Shown: piece by piece, positions 32,501 to 38,500 of the stretch
Layout: the number at the start of each line of letters is the position of its first letter
Numbering within the stretch: the stretch's first letter is position 1
DNA from: Pricia antarctica
GTDB lineage: Bacteria; Bacteroidota; Bacteroidia; Flavobacteriales; Flavobacteriaceae
Assembly (NCBI GenBank): GCA_011050085.1
Contig: DRGL01000082.1
Coordinates: 1 to 61,834 of the forward strand
Direction of reading: 5' to 3'
Length of the DNA: 61,834 bases
Position numbers and translations under genes: made by a program
Notes under the pieces: model-generated
Told to the model about the DNA's origin: nothing
What the model saw: the letters and a program-made list of their open reading frames with translations, nothing else
Databases searched by the model: none

Positions 32501-35500
32501 AGGAAGCCAGTCATACAGATGTCAGAAAATATCCCGTCACTTTGGGCCCGGACCCTAATTACAGGGAACCTGCGTTTGACTTTGAATTCAACAAATCACC
32601 CAATGGTGTTATTGAATACCGAAGTGATGCCTTTGGCGGTAAACTGCAAGGTCTATTGATGGTGGTTCGTTTTAGCGGACAAGATGACTTGCTTGTTATG
32701 CAGCCAGAAGCAAATGGAAATATCGGAAATGTTAACGGCGACGTACCCGGTCTGGGAGGATTTGATGACCCGCTTGACGTGGTAGAAGATCCTAAAACTG
32801 GAAACATCTACGTTTCCGAATACGACCGTGACGGTAATGGAAGCCCTAAGTTGACCCTTTTGAGGGCAGCGGTACCGGCGACTACCGGTCCAAAAATTGC
32901 CGCAGCTCCTGTAGAGCTTATTTTCGAAACCACGGTTAACGACGATGGTAATAAAACAGATATAAAAACGGTAGAAGTGACCAATGACGGTAAAGAATTG
33001 CTTAACATTTCGAGTGCAGTCATTACTGGCTCGTTCGCTAATCAATTCGATGGAGTGCAGCCTGCGGGTGCCATTAGCATAAATCCAGGTGAGAGCCAGA
33101 TTTACACGGTCACTTATGCGCCAACACTAGACAATTCAGATTTGGGGTATCAACAAGCTAGTCTGACTATCACTAGCGATGCTATCGACAATCCGAACTT
33201 CTCGGTAGGTTTGCACGCTTTGAAAAAACGTGGTTTCGAGGGTGGAAACGAACCTGCCTTGCAAGATGTTGTCGATGCCTTGGGTATTGGTATCGATGTA
33301 GGATGGACTACGCTAGCCAATGGCACAAATGTAAATCCGCTGGGAGACGAGTCGGAGGTCGAATTGTGGATCAAAGCCAGTGAGGCACCAATTAATGTGA
33401 CTCCTGTTGGACGCTATTCCCCGGGAGAAACGCTTCCCTTTGGATGGTATACGAACGATAATGGTATCATTGAGACCAATGAAGTTGCAATTTTGTCAGG
33501 TGGCATAGAGAATGCTCAGACGCTGTTCCCTCCAATTCTTTCCGGAGAGACTTCTTTCAATCCACAAGGTGCCGTATTCGGATTCTACGTGGAATCGAAT
33601 ACCTTCAATAGATTTAGCTATACGCAAGATGAGGTAAATGCTGTTCAAGAAGCAGGTGTGACGCATAGAACGAGAATATATCCAATGGCGGATAGAGAGG
33701 GCAATCCAGTCGAAAACAGTTATTTGATTGCTTTCGAGGATGCATCCAACGGAGATTATCAAGATTATATGTTTATCATTGATAACGTAATTCCTTATGA
33801 AAGCGGACTCTTGGCCTTAGATTTTAATAAAGAAGATATAGGCTTTATCGCTTCAATTAACCAAGAAGAAATTCCTGTACAACAGATAACGCTTTCCGGA
33901 AACGGTGGTATTACTTCGGACGGAATTGACTTGGTAGCTTCCGAAGAATGGGTGGTTATTCCTGATAATTTCGAACTCGGTGTTGCATTTGATGTTAATG
34001 TAAATACATCAGGTCTGTCAATTGGTTCCTATCAGGCGACTGTAATTGCATCGGCTCCAAATTACGAAGAAGCTTTGGTGAATGTTTCACTTGACATAAC
34101 CAATGAACTCGTCTATACCTACCAATTTAATTTCCAAACGCCCGATGACATAGAAACATCGCCCGCTGGATTTATTGATGATATCGGTTCGGGTTATGGC
34201 GGACAAAGCACTATCTTGGGTGACCTTTCCTACGGCTGGGTATTACCTGGAACCTTAACGCCCGCTGAGGCAGGTGTTAACGGAAGAAATCGTGCTAGCG
34301 GTACTCAAGACGGCGTTTTACTTAAGACTTTTACTATCCTCGGACATGCTACAACAGCAACCTATCCCTTGCGGGATTGGGTAGTCAATGTGCCGAACGG
34401 CACCTACTCCGTGAACATTAGTGTGGGCGAGCGGGACTTTGCTGACAGTAACCATGTTCTGGATGTTAACGGAACAACCGTCGTCAATTTTGATCAGGAA
34501 AACAATAATCCCGAAAATCTCGTTTATTTCAACGACACTAAATTTGTTGACGTTACGGATGGCCTTTTACGTTTGTCCTTGAATCCGCAAGGTTTCAATG
34601 CCAAGGTGAATTATATTCGACTGGCACCAATAGACAATTCCCTGCTTCCACCCACTGTTCTCGCCAATTTTGAGGGGAACGAAAGCGCTCCGGATACGTA
34701 TAGGGGTACGGTCGAAATTACATTGGAGGCAACCGATAATAGCCAAAGCGGCGGTATTGCACGACTGGAATATGTATTGGACGGAAATCCCGTTGTTAGC
34801 TATTCCCAGCCAATTTCTATAAGTGGCGAAGGGGTACACAGTTTGTTCGTAACGGCTGAGGACAATAATGGAAACATTTCCGAAAAAACCTTCGACTTTA
34901 GCATTGAAACTCCTACTGGTGCAATGTTGGCCATCGAGAACATGACCAAGGTGCCCGGTACGGATAGAAGTTTTCCTTCTGACGACTACTATACCTTCCA
35001 CCGACTAGGAAATCCTGGACAGGCACTCGTTCATGATTCGAACGTCATGCGTTTGAACAATACGGGAACAGGTGACTTGATTGTTACTGATGCTATCGTA
35101 TCCGATACCAATGATTACACCTATGAGGTATTGAACAGCAACGGCATAACGGTAACCTTACCGGTTACCATTGCACCTGGAAGTTTTGCAGATCTCGATA
35201 TTACATTCATTGGAACCACAGGCAACGGCAACAATGGTATTTTCGTAGAGGATATTGAAATTGTAACCAATGCGGATAACGCACTGGAGAATACAGCGGT
35301 ATTGCATGGTGCCTATTCCCCACAACCGGAGGGAGGCGATGAAATCAATGCCCAGGAGGTTTTTGATGCCTTTGGTTTTCAATCGAGCATGTTAAGTATC
35401 GTAAATGATGAGGGCACGATTACGCCTCCGAACAATATTCGGTTCAGACCAAGTTCAAACTTTCCACTCGCAGAAAACATCGACGCTGGCTATGAAGGGG

Positions 35501-38500
35501 ATTTGATATTGTCATCGAACTTTGTTCAGGCCGATCCTTCCAAACCGGTAATCGGTATCCAACTTTCTGCCTTGCATGGTGGTCCCGGATCTAATGGAGC
35601 CAGGTTTGTACAGGTCAATGGAACTGGTACGGTCGGTGGTATGAATTTCTCCCATGATGGCGCATATTATCAGACCCTATTGCCAAAAACAGGGGCAAAT
35701 ATAAATTTTGATACTGCCAATACGATCAACGGACCTTTCCGAATAGCGATTTCCAGTTATCTGAGCAGCGGTGGTAATAATATCAGTGGTGACCGACCTG
35801 ATCTTTTGGGCTTACGTATTTACAAGGTTATTGATAATAAGGGCAATATCGTTCCGAACGAATATATCGGTTTACAAGATTTTGTTCAAGATGGATGTGG
35901 TGCTGGCTCGGCAAACTGCGACTGGAACGACAACACGTTCTACTTTATTAATATACGACCCGAAGGCGTTCCTACGGCTCAGCCCACTGAAGCCTATTTG
36001 GCCAATGTCGGTGAAGCATTAAATTTCGATATCGCCCAATATTTCGATAATGGCTATCCTGGAAATACTTTGACGATAAATGCGTCCGTAGCGAATGGAA
36101 GCTTACCTAGTTGGTTGACATACAATCCTGTTGACGGAACCCTGTCAGGTACCCCACCGATGGATGTCCCGGGAAGTATCGAAGTAGCTTTTGATGCGTT
36201 GGATGGCAACGGCCTAACCGCTTCCACCAGCTTGACCATAAATATCAATGAGCCACCGGTGGCTGTCGACGATGAGAAGACGACAACTCAAAATGTGGCC
36301 ATTCTTATCGAAGATTTGTTGGCCAATGATTCAGAACCAAATGGACAGGAGATTAACATCTTGACGGTAGATTCACCCCTAAGTGGGGAGGCGGTATTGC
36401 AAGCTGATGGTGTTTCCATTCTATATACACCTGATACCGATTATGTAGGTTCCGATAGTTTTAGCTATACCATTGAAGACGAATCCGGATTAACGGCTTC
36501 GGCTAATGTGACTATTACGATCACGGCTGAAAATCAAGCACCGGAAGCTTTAATAGTAACCAGTACGAACGAAGGTCCCGCCGCACTGTTTGTAGAATTT
36601 ACGGGTAGTGGTTCAACGGATGAGAACCTTGCTACAGTACGATACGCATGGAACTTTGGTGATGGACTGGGTACTTCTTCAGATCCGGATACTAGCTATA
36701 CGTTTAGCTCAGCAGGTATGTATACGGTCAGTCTTACTGTTACCGATGATGCGGGATTGTCTGATGTCGCTACAACTTCGATTACAGTTTCCGCTCCACC
36801 GAACACGCCGCCTTCGGCAGTAGCCATTGCGACACAGAACACATCGAATCCGTTACAATTCAGTTTTGACGGTAGCGGTTCAAATGATTCGGAAGGAGCA
36901 GTAAGCTATTCGTGGAATTTTGGTGATGGAAATTCCTCCACCCAATTAACGCCTAGCCATACCTATGGCCTTGCTGGTTCCTACGACGTGAGTTTTACGG
37001 TAACCGATGAAGGTGGTTTGACCGATGTTGTAACGCTACAAGTGGTTGCAGAGGAGCCAATTTCAAACGGCTTTGCATTAAGAATCAATGCAGGTGGTCC
37101 ACAAGTTGTTCAAAACGGTGAAACGTTTTCGGCCGACAATAATTTCGCTGGGGGTAAAATCTATGTCAATAATAGTGCTACCGTACCTGATCTATATAAA
37201 ACAGAACGTAGTGCGTCACCTCCGACCTTTGCCTACAATATACCGTTGGCAAATGGGAATTACCGAATCGTTCTCCATTTCGCCGAGATATATCACGGCG
37301 CAACTGGCGGCGGTACAGGCGGAACTAGAAGGCGTGTATTCGATGTGACACTAGAAGGCAGAATTATTATGAACGATTATGATATCAATGCCGATGTAGG
37401 GCCACAGACCCCGGTAACCAAAACTTTTGAAGTTGCGATTTCCGATGGTCAGATGAACCTTGTTTTTGATGCAGCAGGAGGAGATGGTGTCGATCAGCCT
37501 AAAGTATCCGCCATCGAAGTAATCGGTATAGAAAATCCTGTTGTCGATTGCGAGCTTCCTTTGGCTTGGACGAACGCTGATATCGGAGCTGTGGCCGCAA
37601 ATGGCGATACCTGTTTCGATAATGGTCGATTCGAGGTCAGTGCCTCTGGTGCCGATATCTGGGGCAGCGCCGATGAATTCCATTATGTATATCAGCAGCT
37701 TGAAGGAGATGGTGAAATTATCGCACAAGTTATGAGCCTCGACCAAACCAATGTTTGGGCCAAGGCTGGCGTTATGATGCGTAACGACCTGGATGCTAAT
37801 TCAGCTTCCGCATTGATGATTATCGCTCCTAATCCTACTAATATTGGTGGTCCTGCCTTTAGTTTTCAGAATAGAACGACAAAAGGGTCAACGATGGGTA
37901 CCGGTAACTTTACGGCTCCGGCGTTATTACCAGGTGGATTCCCTCATTATGTTAGGTTGGTACGTTCTGGTTCTACATTTACGGGATACATCTCAGAAAC
38001 AAATGGGAACTGGACACAGGTTGGTGTTCAAAACATTGCAATGGGGCAGAATATTTTTGTAGGCTTGGCCACGACCTCCCACAGTGATGGTAATTTGACC
38101 AATGCGGTATATGAAAATGTAAATGTGATTACGAACCAACCTCAAAACGAGGGGCCAACGGCTTCAATAGTGGCAAATCCGATTAGCGGTACTGCACCCC
38201 TGGAGGTAAGCTTCGACAGCTCCGGTTCTACCGATGATAAGAATATTGTTTCTTATCTGTGGGATTTCAAGGATGGTGCTATATCGACCGAGGAAAATCC
38301 AACCCACACGTTTGCTGCCGGTATTTACAATGTGAGCTTGACCGTATTCGATGCTGAGAACGAGGCAGATGAAGCGACTGTTAGTATAACGGTTCAGGTA
38401 CCGAATTCGGCACCGACTGCTGTAGCAAGTGCTACACCGAACAGTGATAATCCGCTGCAATTCAATTTCGACGGTAGTGGCTCAGGGGATACGCAAGGCA

